Assembly: GCA_963665195.1 (NCBI GenBank)
Contig: OY762070.1
Location: forward strand, 3,038,001 to 3,102,000
From: VXYL01 sp963665195
GTDB lineage: Bacteria > Pseudomonadota > Gammaproteobacteria > Pseudomonadales > Azotimanducaceae
Direction of reading: 5' to 3'
Length of the DNA: 64,000 nucleotides
A model generated the notes under the pieces. The model did not search any database. It saw only the letters and a program-made list of their open reading frames with translations, and was not told the DNA's origin. Below, piece by piece: positions 45,501-54,475 of this stretch. Position 1 is the first letter of the stretch; each line of letters starts with the position of its first letter. The position numbers and the translations under genes are program-made.

Positions 45501-46372
45501 ATCGGCGCCCACTGGAGGATGGGCAAGGCTTGCCACAGGAGATCAAGACGACCTTCACCGAGATTTGCGAGAGCCGGGTTGACCACCTCCGGCATGGCCG
45601 CGTGTTGCTAGCTGCCCGTGCCATTCCGTTGTTCCGTGTAGATCGTGAGTGGACCATGCACAACCTGCTGCCGCTTTTCGACTGGCAACGTCCCGAGGGG
45701 GAGGCGGCCGCCGCTTGGGAGGGCTTTCTTTGGTCGCCGCGCATGTACCGTCCTTTGCTTGAAGCGCTCAAACCAACGTTTCTCGACACCGCCGCGCACT
45801 ACGAGGAGTTGGGCAAATACGACCGGCAATATGCGTCGCTACTGACATTTGCTGCTCTTGACCCCGGTGACACGTTCACCAGGGCGGAGCTGGCGGCCGC
45901 TACCCGGTCACTGCCCCTGGACGGCTTGCGCGACGCAGCGCATGCCCTCTTTAGGGCACTCGAGGGCGCGGGCGACCAGCGTGCCGACTACTGGAGCAAC
46001 CGGGTCGCCCCGTATTTGCAGGTCGTCTGGCCCAACACTCGAGCGGTCGTGTCACCCGCCATAGCTGAGAACCTCGGTCGCCTGTGCGTGGCGGCGCTGG
46101 ATGCGTTCCCCAAAGCACTGGCGCAACTCCGGCCTTGGTTGCAGCCGCCGACCTATCCGGACCACTTGGTACACGTGCTCAAGAAGGCTGAGCTCTGTGG
46201 CAAGTTTCCGGAGGAGGCTCTGGACTTCCTGAGCTTGGTTATTGGCGAGGGGGCCCAATGGCCACCATCGGACCTCCCCGTCTGTCTGGAAGCGATTAGC
46301 GCCTCTGCGCCGGAACTCGCTACGGACCAGCGCTATGAGCGGCTTGTGAACTACCTGCGCCGACATGGATGA
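42597..46372 (+). CDS. Defence-associated sirtuin (Dsr1-like) SIR2-domain protein, with one frameshift
   Basis: The product (~1258 residues if repaired) has an N-terminal SIR2 domain: 'GRVVFFCGAGISYPAGLPDF' (residues 21-40), 'LVTTNFDRVFEKV' with the likely catalytic Asn127, 'LVYLHG' with His165, and 'CFIGYSINDPVLRYMMDAL'. A ~1000-residue helical C-terminal region follows, which I believe carries a DUF4020-like domain. Size and layout match the defence-associated sirtuins, which deplete NAD+ on phage sensing. Near 43180 the frame shifts: 'SGDFGLAYLS' is read from 42597, while 'ERWAARFVSELFRN' and everything to 46372 is in another frame, as if one base were missing in CTCTCGAACGG. The start is GTG 42597. 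Codon use is less GC-rich than in housekeeping neighbours, suggesting transfer. Confidence 0.8.
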
Positions 46373-46537
46373 TGCGCGAGGTAGAAGACACGGTGCGCTC
46401 ATAGGTCTGAAGGGGTGGAATCCGGAAGTGGTTGGTGAAGTGGCGGAGCCGTACGGGGAGCCGTGCGAAACGCCTCCGAAGGCATGGGCGTAGTCGGTTG
46501 CGGTCTGCTTCTCTAACTAACTAACTAAGGCCAGCCG

Positions 46538-48001
46538 CTAGGCTGTCGGCGCAACCCATACGCGGCGCGTGGCGAACCAAAGTACCGCCACGCTCGGCAC
46601 CCAGGGGAACACCCGCTCGAACGGATCGCCCGCCATGTGCGCCGCTTGCGAGAGCAGCGAGGAGCCCGCCGGCATCGTGCCAAGCGTATAGAACAGTACG
46701 GTGGTGGCGAAGCCCGCAGCCATTGCCCCGAACGCGGCGCCGGCACTTACCGAGCGGCCCGCCACGCGGAACAGCACGATCGGCCCGAACGCGGCGCCGA
46801 GCGCGGACCAAGCGAACAGCACGCGGTTGAAGATCGTGTCGGGTAGCGACAGCGCCAGCGCCACTGCCCCAGCCGCGACCAGCAGCATCGAAGCCCGCGA
46901 CGCCATCGCCTCGCGGCCGGGGAAGCGCCGGTTCACCCCCATGTCGTGCGCCACCGCCGCGGAAGCGGCAAGCAGCAGCGAGTCCACCGTGGACATCACC
47001 GCCGACAGCACCGCGGCCGTCGCGATGCCGGCGACGATGGCTGGCAGGTAGTCCGTGGTGGCGCGGTAGAAGAGGGTCTCGGGCAGTTCCAGTTCCGGCA
47101 TCAGCGCCCGGCCGGAGAGCCCCAGCGTCACCATGCCGGCGAACACCACGCAGCCCCAGCCGAAGGTGATCAGAAAGCCCTGCCGCCGCTCGACATCGCC
47201 GCGCACCGCCATCAGCCGACTCAAGAGGTGCGGCTGGCCGAAGGCGCCGAGCGACATGCCCACCAGGCCCACCACGAAGCCGACGAACGCAAGCCCCGCA
47301 TGGCCGCTGCTGACCCGCAAGTACTCCCCCGGCATGTTCGCGGCCAGCGTAGCCCACACCTCGGCGGGCCCGCCCGCGGCGACCAGCGCCGCCACGGGGA
47401 CGCCCACCGACACCACCATCATGATGGCGGCCTGCACCATGTCCGTGACCGAAACGGCCCAGAAGCCGCCGAGCAGCGAGTAGAAGACGACGATGACCGC
47501 GCCGAGGATGATTGCCGAAGACACCGACATGCCGAAGTTCTCTGACAGTGCGCTGCCGGCCGCATCGAGCTGCGCCGCGACGTAGAAGATGAAGCAGAAG
47601 AGCACCAGCACAGCCGCCAGCATGGTGGCCAGCCGTTTGAACTCCCCCGTGCCGTCCTGCACCATGAAGTCCGTCAGCGTCACCTGGCCCTCGCTGCGCG
47701 ATTCCTCTCGCAGCCGCCGCCCGAAGTAGAGCCAGACCACCGCGTAGCCGGCGAGAATGCCCGGCACCATCCACAGTGCGCCCAGGCCCACGGCGTAGAC
47801 GAAGCCGGAGAAGCCGAGGATCACCCACGCCGACGACGTGCTTGCCGCATAGGAGAGCCCGGCCACGAACGGCCCGAGGCCGCGCCCGCCGAGGAAAAAG
47901 TCCGTCTCGCTCTTGTTGCGCGACGCCGCCCAGAGGCCGACGCAGATCATCGCCACCTTGTAGGCGATGAGGGTGATGAGGATGACCGTGGCTTCGCTCA
48001 C
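46538..48001 (-). CDS. putP: Sodium/solute symporter, PutP-like (SSS family)
   Basis: The 487-residue product has about 12-13 transmembrane segments. It shows the SSS-family sequence 'FFLGGRGLGPFVAGLSYAAS', 'SAWVILGFSGFVYAVGLGAL', 'YSLLGGFWAVSVTDMVQAAI' and 'AAVLSAVMSTVDSLLLAASA', the last with the conserved S-T-x-D sodium-site residues. The pattern is closest to proline/Na+ symporters, so putP is the best name, but other organic solutes are possible. The GTG start at 48001 has AAGGGAG upstream. It lies between the sirtuin gene and the VOC gene, and ends near a CTAA tetranucleotide run. Confidence 0.85.
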   Translation of the reverse strand: MSEATVILITLIAYKVAMICVGLWAASRNKSETDFFLGGRGLGPFVAGLSYAASTSSAWVILGFSGFVYAVGLGALWMVPGILAGYAVVWLYFGRRLREESRSEGQVTLTDFMVQDGTGEFKRLATMLAAVLVLFCFIFYVAAQLDAAGSALSENFGMSVSSAIILGAVIVVFYSLLGGFWAVSVTDMVQAAIMMVVSVGVPVAALVAAGGPAEVWATLAANMPGEYLRVSSGHAGLAFVGFVVGLVGMSLGAFGQPHLLSRLMAVRGDVERRQGFLITFGWGCVVFAGMVTLGLSGRALMPELELPETLFYRATTDYLPAIVAGIATAAVLSAVMSTVDSLLLAASAAVAHDMGVNRRFPGREAMASRASMLLVAAGAVALALSLPDTIFNRVLFAWSALGAAFGPIVLFRVAGRSVSAGAAFGAMAAGFATTVLFYTLGTMPAGSSLLSQAAHMAGDPFERVFPWVPSVAVLWFATRRVWVAPTA

Positions 48002-48013
48002 ATCGATACTCCC

Positions 48014-48394
48014 TTACGAGGCGCGTTGGTGGAAGTAGTAGCAGAGGCCGTCCGGGGCCACCACGAAGAAGACCTCGAACTTCCCGTCTTCGCGCTCGTC
48101 CACGCGGCGATTGCCGGTGTTGACGCCCTTGCCCTGCAGTTCCGTCAACGCTCGTTCGATGTCGCTGACGAGAATGGCCGCGCCGTCGTTGCTAGCATCG
48201 CCGCCGTTGACCGCGAAACCGATCCGCACGCCGTCGCGCTCCATCAGCACCGTGGGCACCGGTTCGGCGTGCCGCTCCACCTCGGCCAAGCCGAAGTGCT
48301 TCGCGTACCACTCGGCCGCGACATCGATGTCCTCGACGGGCAGGGCGAGTACATCTTCCTGGTACGGGTATGCCGCCTCGAATAGCTTCTGCAT
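48014..48394 (-). CDS. VOC (glyoxalase/bleomycin-resistance) superfamily protein
   Basis: The 126-residue product has the paired beta-alpha-beta-beta-beta units of the VOC fold: 'VLALPVEDIDVAAEWYAKHF', 'VPTVLMERDGVRIGFAVNGG', 'GAAILVSDIERALTELQGKG' and 'FEVFFVVAPDGLCYYFHQ'. Metal-ligand positions resemble the family but cannot assign a substrate. ATG 48394 is chosen because GAGGAGG lies just upstream; the frame is open to 48421. It is 12 bp upstream of the symporter in the same direction and probably co-transcribed with it. Confidence 0.82.
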   Translation of the reverse strand: MQKLFEAAYPYQEDVLALPVEDIDVAAEWYAKHFGLAEVERHAEPVPTVLMERDGVRIGFAVNGGDASNDGAAILVSDIERALTELQGKGVNTGNRRVDEREDGKFEVFFVVAPDGLCYYFHQRAS

Positions 48395-48455
48395 CGGCCA
48401 CCTCCTCTCGCGTACGGCCAAGCCGTCAACTTAGCACGCCGAGACAGCCGCGCAG

Positions 48456-49594
48456 TCAGTCTTCTTCGCGCGCCCTGTAGACCGTGCCGCAGCCGCGTCC
48501 CTGGCGGCCGCCAATTCTGCGCCACCACCCGCGCAAGGCTCGAACCACGCGGGGCTGCTGCCACTCTTTCGTCCAGCCGCGGTCCTGCTCCTCCACCCAC
48601 GCGCGCATCCGTTCCACATCTTCAGGCCTCAGCATGCGCGGGCCCCTTCTCGAATGGAAACCCGGACCGGGAACAACGTCTGCGGGCTTCTCGACCACCG
48701 GTCGCAGAACGCTGCCGAAGTGGAACTGCTCCGTGCGCGGACCGACGGCGCGGGTTTCGAGATCCTCCGCTGCCAGAATAGCGGCGATCAGCTCCTCGCT
48801 GCCGCCGATGTAGGTCGCCTCCGAGTCGGTCCCGGTGGCGAGACACCAGGAGCGGTCGTCTGGCCAGACGAGATTCGCCGTCTGGTGATCGAAGTCCGGG
48901 TCGAACGAGCGGGGCAGATGCGCCAGCGGAGCCCGGAACAGTCGCCAGCGACGACCGGGCGAGTCAACGGCGGCCGTTCGCAGATCCTCCGGTTCGAGGC
49001 AGCAACAGCCTTCCCAGATGCCGAACCAGCAAGGCGCGGACTCCTCTGTCCACGGCCCCAGCAGCTTCGCCAGCGACTGCGCCTCCCGCAGCGGCAGCGA
49101 GCCCTCGGTCGGCCCGCTGATCCACGCATCCCCGGGCCGGATGAGCGGCACGATGTCCGAGCCGCCGGGGTCCAGCTCATCGACGATCCAACCGCCATCG
49201 ACCAGCCGCCGGTACTGGGTAGGGTGCGATGTCGCCATGCCGAACTGCTCGGCGCTCCAATGCCCGTAGACGACAGGCAGGTCCGCCGTCGCAACTGCCG
49301 AACAGGCCATCGGCTGGCAGCTCTTGTCGTCGTCAACCGCGTGGCCGGAGCGAAAGGCAGCAACGTTGTTCGCCGTACAGTGGAACTGCGCCGCCGGATG
49401 CAGAACGGCGGCGTGTACGCGGGAAAGACCCCAGGCAATACGCCGGCCACCTCGGCCCATTCGCCTTCGCGCAACGCCTGTGCCACCCATTCGGCATCCT
49501 TGGCCCGACGGCGCGGCACCCGCTCGAATCCATCGACCACTACGACTGGCCTACGTTTTCCACTGCCGACCAGAGCATACTGTGTCCCAGCCAT
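48456..49594 (-). CDS. Conserved hypothetical protein, frameshifted
   Basis: Two minus-strand frames appear to encode one protein. The first, from ATG 49594, gives 'MAGTQYALVGSGKRRPVVVV' through 'EWAEVAGVLPGVFPAYT'. Near 49405 the sense moves to the other frame: 'AVLHPAAQFH', 'DAWISGPTEGSLPLREAQSL', 'PCWFGIWEGCC', 'LVWPDDRSWCLATGTDSEAT' and 'YIGGSEELIAAILAAEDLET', running to 48456. The block 'WPDDRSWCLATxTDSEATYI' recalls a group of conserved uncharacterised proteins, including actinobacterial ones, of unknown function. The C-terminal ~60 residues are basic and may be non-homologous. The frameshift call is inference from sense continuity. Confidence 0.6.
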
Positions 49595-49662
49595 GCGCTG
49601 GCGTGGCGCAAACGGTCCACCCGTAGTACGGTAAAGCGCACTTGGATCAGGAGGGAGAGACC

Positions 49663-50766
49663 ATGTTCCGAAGCATCGTGCGCAGCACCACCGCAGCTCT
49701 CGCCTTCTGTGCTTGCGTCGTCGGCATCGGAGCGCACGGCGCGTGGTCCGGCGGCAAGCTCATCGCCACCGACGACGCAGACCTGATGCGCTACCACATG
49801 GACCTGCACGGCGCCATGCTCTACGCCATCGTCGGCGCGGAGGGCGTTCAGGCCGTACACCTGGTGCCGAACGCGGGCCTCGGCAACAACCATTGGCTCT
49901 ACTACCAGCAGGAAGCCTGCCGCTGGGATCGCCGCGCAGGGGAGTGGGCGGATGTTGTCATCGGCGAGCGCATGGCGATCAGCATTCCCAGCACGTCTTG
50001 GTCTGATGACGACGATGCTCTCGACGAGCAGCTCATCACGGTGGCTAGTTCGGCGCAGCTCCTCGCGCTGTTCGATGCCGATGCACAAGCCCGGTCCGCC
50101 TTCCTGCCTTCGCAGCAGAAGCTGAACGACGAGAGCGGGTTCTGCGCAACAGTGGCGGACGAAGGCGACAACGCCTCGGTGGGCAACGTCGTGCTGGTCG
50201 CCGCGGTGGACGAAGGCAGCCGAGCCTTCGATGTCTCCCACGCCGCCGCCATGCTCCACAGGATGGTCGCGCTGCATTCGATGTCCGGCATGACGGCCAC
50301 CGCCGAGCTGATGGACGCGGGCGGTATGGCCATCGGCCAAGCGACCTTCGAGCAGACACCAACCGGCGTGCTGATGCATGTTGCCGTGAGCGGGCTCGAA
50401 CCGGGCGCCCACGGCATCCATCTGCACCGCGTCGGCGCCTGCGAGCCGGATTTCAAGGCCGCATCGGGACACATCAACCCCCGCGGCGCGATGCACGGCC
50501 TGCGCCACCCGGACGGCCCGGATAACGGCGACCTGCCGCTGCTCTTCGTCGGCATGGACGGCAGCGCCGAGGCCGAGTTCTACACCACCCGCGTCTCGCT
50601 ATCCGGCGACGCCATGGGCGACCCGCCCGGCCTCTTGGACGAAGACGGTTCCGCAGTGGTCATCCACTCCAACCCGGACGACCACATCACGCAGCCCATC
50701 GGCGGCGCGGGTGGACGGGTGGCTTGCGGAGTGATCGAGGGGATGGCGGCGACCCCCGAGATGTAG
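49663..50766 (+). CDS. sodC: Exported Cu/Zn superoxide-dismutase-like protein with large N-terminal domain
   Basis: The 367-residue product starts at ATG 49663 with AGGAGGG upstream and has a signal peptide (MFRSIVRSTTAALAFCACVV). Residues ~35-215 form a domain I do not recognise, with spread-out Trp/Asp residues. Residues ~225-360 are a SodC domain: Cu ligands in 'GAHGIHLHRVGACEP', the bridging His in 'SGHINPRGAMHG', the last Cu His in 'AVVIHSNPDDH' and the catalytic Arg in 'RVACGVI'. The usual zinc ligand in P-H-A-G-D is replaced: here it reads 'PDNGDLP', Asp instead of His. Periplasmic superoxide dismutation is likely but not certain given the changed zinc site and the extra domain. Confidence 0.8.
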   Translation: MFRSIVRSTTAALAFCACVVGIGAHGAWSGGKLIATDDADLMRYHMDLHGAMLYAIVGAEGVQAVHLVPNAGLGNNHWLYYQQEACRWDRRAGEWADVVIGERMAISIPSTSWSDDDDALDEQLITVASSAQLLALFDADAQARSAFLPSQQKLNDESGFCATVADEGDNASVGNVVLVAAVDEGSRAFDVSHAAAMLHRMVALHSMSGMTATAELMDAGGMAIGQATFEQTPTGVLMHVAVSGLEPGAHGIHLHRVGACEPDFKAASGHINPRGAMHGLRHPDGPDNGDLPLLFVGMDGSAEAEFYTTRVSLSGDAMGDPPGLLDEDGSAVVIHSNPDDHITQPIGGAGGRVACGVIEGMAATPEM

Positions 50767-50805
50767 GTCTCGAAGCAGCGCTCGCGAGGGGACGCCGTGC
50801 AGGAG

Positions 50806-53541
50806 CTACCAGCCCTCCTCGAGCCGTCGCCTCCGGGCATCCGTTTTGAGCACCCGGGCGCACGACTCCCAGTCCACATGCTGGACCTCCCTGTAGCGCA
50901 GCTCGAACGGATGCTCCCGCGGCACGGCGTCGATGGTCTTCCGCGCTTCGTCGATCTGGCCGAGGGCTACGCGCACCCAGACATCCTCTAAGGTGTCCGG
51001 CAGTTGACCGAACAGGCGCGAGATGTCCTGCAGGCGGTCCGAGAGCAGCTCATGCACGCGGTCTTCCACCGAGCCCGCGTAGCGCATGTTGTAGATGTCC
51101 ACCTCGGGCCGCACCTGCCCGATGCGCTGGATTCGGCCCTTGCGCTGTTCCAGTCGGGAGGGGTTCCAAGGGAGGTCCAGATTGATGAGCGTGCCCAGCC
51201 GTTGCAGGTTCAAGCCTTCGGACGCGGCATCGGTGCCCAGCACCAAGCGCAATGCGCCGCGACGCACCGCGTCCTTGATGGCCTCCCTGTCGCGCCGCTC
51301 GAAGACGCCGCCGCGCATCACCCCGGAACGATCCGCGCCCGCGTAGATGCCGATGGCTTCACCCGGCAGGTCTTCGCTGAGCTGCGCGGCGAGCCAGCGG
51401 ATCGAGTCGTAGTACTGGCTGAAGACGATGCAGCCGTGGTGCATCCAGTCCTCGTCGATGAGCAGGCGCGATACGACGGCACGCTTGGGGTCCCGGTCAT
51501 TGTTAGTCTCGAGCGCGTGGCCCAAGTCGGCAAGCAGCCGGCGTTCCGCGTCGGTCAGGGTGCGCAGGTCTTCGCTGGAATCATCGTCTTCCGCTTCGTC
51601 CGCCGCGGTCCAGCCGTCCAGAATGCGCGCCACCGTGAGCCGACCTGCCTCGATGGTGCTGCCCATGCGGCGCAGCAGCACGGTGCGGAAGAACCCGGCG
51701 TTGACGCGCTTTGCCAGCAACTCGCAGAACGCCTTCGCCTGGGCATAGGCGTCGCCCAAGTACCGCGGCATCGCGATCGCATCCTCCGGCGACTCGCCGT
51801 GCAGCCGCACGCCGACGGGTGCGAGATACGGTTCGCCAGTCTCCGGGTCGACGGTGCTCTCAAGCTGTTCGCGGGTACGCAGCACGATACGGCGGACATA
51901 CGGGTTGTGCTGCGCGAAGAGGCGCTCAAAGCCATCGTTGATTCGCTGCCGATCAGGCGGGCGCAACTCCTCAACCGTGCTACCCCGTGCGAAGGCTTCA
52001 TCCGCCGACAGCCCCATGGAGCGGCGCAGCAGTTCGAACGTCCTGTCTTCGGACGCATCGGGCAGAGGATTGCGCAGCCAGTCCCAACGGTCGTGGAAGT
52101 CCGTTGGCAACGACGCGCGACCGAGCAGCATGTCAAGCGACGCCTTCGGCTGGCGCCAGCGGCTGCCGGCGGAACCCAGGACGGCATCGGAGCCGCGGGC
52201 CAGCGTGTCGAGGAGGTCGAAGGCTTCGATGGGGTGCATCTGAACCGGAGTCGCCGTCGCGAGCAGCAGGCTCTTGGTGCGCACCGCAACACGCCGCAGA
52301 AACTCAAGCAGGTTGTTGCCCGGAGCGCCTGCGCCGAGCGTACGGTTGCTCCGCCGCCGCGCACGATGCGCTTCGTCCAGGATCACGCACTCGAAGCGCA
52401 GGTTGGCGAGCACTTCCGCGGCATCGGAGCCGCTGGTGATCAGACCCGTCGAGACGATGCCGACGCGACGCGGGCACCGTCGGATGGCGTCGAAACCAGC
52501 GCCCGGATGCGCGATGCCGCGTTCATCCATCCACTGGCCGTCGCTCCATACCGCCGAAGGCAGGCCCAGCATGGTGTGCATCTCGTCCTGCCACTGCCAG
52601 ACCAGCGACTTCGGCGCCAGCACCAGCACCGGGCGTTCACCGACCAGCGCCATAAGTTGCGCGGCCATCGCCAGTTGCAGCGTCTTGCCGAGGCCGACCT
52701 GATCGGCGAGCACGAACCGGGCGCCGTGCGGCCCGCGATGGGCGTCGAATGCGAGCTTGACGAAGTGCTTCTGATGCTCCCAAAGCCCGACCGTCTCGCG
52801 ATAGACCGGCGCCTCCACCACAGTCGAGGCGGGGTCGGGTTCGTCGCGCCAGTGGTCAAGGTCGTCGACCTCTGTACGTCGGGCCAGACGATCAAGGTCT
52901 TGCACCACGAAATCCGCCAACGCCACGGCGAACGGCGAGTTCCACAGGGCATCGAACTCCTCCTGAACCCAAGCTACCGCTTCTGGCGCATCATCCTCCC
53001 AGATCAGCTCGTAGTTGAGCTCGAACGCCGTTCTCGACTCGTTGGCGCTGCCGAGGAAGGATGTGGGGCGACCGTCGGGATAGCTGATGACGCCCGCCTT
53101 GCCATGGATCAGGCCGAAGACGTCGTCCGGCAGAACCCGGATCTCCATCTTCCCCGGGCGCAGAAGCTCGTAGAGCCGCCGGAACCGCGGCTTGGCCGCG
53201 TCGCCAAGGTTCTCAGGGCGCGAGTCGCACCACTCCCGGCGCATCGCCGCCTGCGCCGCCTTCGCGACCTCGACATCGGACCGCGACAGGCCCGAATTGC
53301 AGACAACACGCACGCTGCCTGCGACGCCATCCAATGCTTCCCCGGCGACTTCGAGGATGGAAGAGGAGAAGTAGCCCGCGATCCGGTCGTAGCTCGCGGC
53401 GCCTTCCAAGCGGGCGTTCAGGAAGCGGGAGGCGAGCCGCTGGCTGCGGGAAGAGTGGCGCCGGATCACGGCGGCGAGTCGTCGGGCTTCTGAGCCGTCA
53501 GCAACGCCCGGTCCGGTGCCGGGCGGTCTCTTCAAGGGCAA
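50806..53541 (-). CDS. PLD-like domain plus SNF2-type helicase, anti-phage operon component
   Basis: The 911-residue product is a fusion. Residues ~40-190 form a phospholipase-D-like domain with one H-x-K half-site ('LIHGKAGVISYPDG', then 'SFLGSANESRTAF'). Residues ~250-900 are a SNF2/superfamily II ATPase: 'FVLADQVGLGKTLQLAMAAQ' (Walker A), 'CVILDEAHRARRR' (DEAH box), 'LLLATATPVQM' and the second RecA lobe 'LGTDAASEGLNLQR' and 'RLEQRKGRIQRIGQ'. Such PLD-helicases occur in DISARM-like and related defence loci. The start is TTG 53541; GTG near 53472 is an alternative. It is the last gene of the minus-strand operon that starts beyond 63.7 kb. Confidence 0.88.
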   Translation of the reverse strand: MPLKRPPGTGPGVADGSEARRLAAVIRRHSSRSQRLASRFLNARLEGAASYDRIAGYFSSSILEVAGEALDGVAGSVRVVCNSGLSRSDVEVAKAAQAAMRREWCDSRPENLGDAAKPRFRRLYELLRPGKMEIRVLPDDVFGLIHGKAGVISYPDGRPTSFLGSANESRTAFELNYELIWEDDAPEAVAWVQEEFDALWNSPFAVALADFVVQDLDRLARRTEVDDLDHWRDEPDPASTVVEAPVYRETVGLWEHQKHFVKLAFDAHRGPHGARFVLADQVGLGKTLQLAMAAQLMALVGERPVLVLAPKSLVWQWQDEMHTMLGLPSAVWSDGQWMDERGIAHPGAGFDAIRRCPRRVGIVSTGLITSGSDAAEVLANLRFECVILDEAHRARRRSNRTLGAGAPGNNLLEFLRRVAVRTKSLLLATATPVQMHPIEAFDLLDTLARGSDAVLGSAGSRWRQPKASLDMLLGRASLPTDFHDRWDWLRNPLPDASEDRTFELLRRSMGLSADEAFARGSTVEELRPPDRQRINDGFERLFAQHNPYVRRIVLRTREQLESTVDPETGEPYLAPVGVRLHGESPEDAIAMPRYLGDAYAQAKAFCELLAKRVNAGFFRTVLLRRMGSTIEAGRLTVARILDGWTAADEAEDDDSSEDLRTLTDAERRLLADLGHALETNNDRDPKRAVVSRLLIDEDWMHHGCIVFSQYYDSIRWLAAQLSEDLPGEAIGIYAGADRSGVMRGGVFERRDREAIKDAVRRGALRLVLGTDAASEGLNLQRLGTLINLDLPWNPSRLEQRKGRIQRIGQVRPEVDIYNMRYAGSVEDRVHELLSDRLQDISRLFGQLPDTLEDVWVRVALGQIDEARKTIDAVPREHPFELRYREVQHVDWESCARVLKTDARRRRLEEGW

Positions 53542-53755
53542 TGGCCTCCGCTTCAGCCGGACATAGGTTGGCGGAGCGTCGGGCCTTGCGGACGATTTCT
53601 AGAGCGGACTCGCCGCCTCGGACTGCAGCCATCGAGCGTTCCCGCCGTGCGACTTCCTGCCTCTGCGCCGCACGCTCGCGATTCGCCAACCTCATGATGC
53701 GCCGCCCCATCAGCTTCGATCCTTGTCCCAGACAAGGCAGGGACAATAGCACCAA
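53498..53755 (-). CDS. Small helical protein upstream of the helicase (uncertain)
   Basis: The 85-residue frame (shorter if a later ATG is used, 'MRLANRERAAQRQEVARRER') is rich in Arg, Ala and Glu and ends 'CPAEAEAIALEETARHRTGR', a pattern seen in small antitoxin-like proteins. It overlaps the helicase start by 44 bp in another frame. It could be a true small component of the operon or an accidental frame. I recognise no family with confidence. Confidence 0.35.
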   Translation of the reverse strand: MVLLSLPCLGQGSKLMGRRIMRLANRERAAQRQEVARRERSMAAVRGGESALEIVRKARRSANLCPAEAEAIALEETARHRTGRC

Positions 53756-53893
53756 CTCAGAACGTGCGTCGTGCGGACTCTCTGAAGATCAAGGCCCCGT
53801 GCGTGCTACACGAAGCTCAGGAAAGCATGGTGGAGCAAGATGGGCGCCAAGGTACCGGGCCTTGGGTGTCGGCTGCTTCGTGTCCAGGGTTCG

Positions 53894-54475
53894 TCAATGA
53901 CCTTGCATGTGCCCAAGTGTTCGGGTTTGCGCCCGAAGTCGCGACAGGCGGCCGTTGATCAGGTCGACCACCGCCGCGACCGAACCAGCGAGCACGTAAC
54001 CCGCCATGAAACCGGTCGCATGGCGACTGGCGTACTTGCCGGACCGGAAACGGTCGTCGATGCCATCGCGGACGTACAGGCGGCAGAGGTCAGCATCATC
54101 CGCTGCTACCCGCTTGCACTCGATGATCGCGTGCGGATCGTGTTCATTGAGCATTTCGCGAATGTCGGTGAACAGCACGGGTATGTCAGTCAAGCCATCC
54201 GGAACGAGAACGCCAGCCGACGACCGGGACTCCGTGCCGGGAAGAATGATCACTCTCAAGGCCCACTCCGCGTTCCACTCTCCCAATGCCTCTCGCATTC
54301 CGTCGCGGAGGCACTCGCTCAGCGGTACTTCCTTGGCGTCTGGTCGGACCTCTGGACGCGCCAATGCCCGCTTCCACCCCGCGGCCAGTATCTCGATGAC
54401 GACTTCATGCCCCTCGTCGCCGATGTCAACGGGCGACCCGAGGTGACCTGGGGCGCTGGAAGCAGCGGCGTTCAC
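53894..54475 (-). CDS. Possible PD-(D/E)XK nuclease-fold protein in the defence operon
   Basis: The 193-residue product contains 'GLTDIPVLFTDIREM' followed by 'HAIIECKRVAADDADLC', a spacing that fits the D ... E-x-K core of PD-(D/E)XK nucleases (Asp97, Glu119, Lys121). A late hydrophobic stretch ('HATGFMAGYVLAGSVAAVVD') is also typical of small uncharacterised restriction-like proteins. The ATG at 54475 overlaps the stop of the upstream frame (54472), so it is translationally coupled to it. If the core residues are genuine, this would be the effector nuclease of the operon; that is inference, and the fold needs confirmation. Confidence 0.65.
   Translation of the reverse strand: MNAAASSAPGHLGSPVDIGDEGHEVVIEILAAGWKRALARPEVRPDAKEVPLSECLRDGMREALGEWNAEWALRVIILPGTESRSSAGVLVPDGLTDIPVLFTDIREMLNEHDPHAIIECKRVAADDADLCRLYVRDGIDDRFRSGKYASRHATGFMAGYVLAGSVAAVVDLINGRLSRLRAQTRTLGHMQGH

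Noticed and set aside
46420..46500. A group II intron domain V-like hairpin region (GAGCCGTACGGGG...GTGCGAAACG)
   Set aside because: The stem does not fit the 34-base domain V pattern and no intron reverse transcriptase is nearby.
51004..53493. An 829-codon plus-strand frame opposite the PLD-helicase
   Set aside because: The minus strand has clear Walker A, DEAH and PLD motifs; the plus frame has no family similarity.
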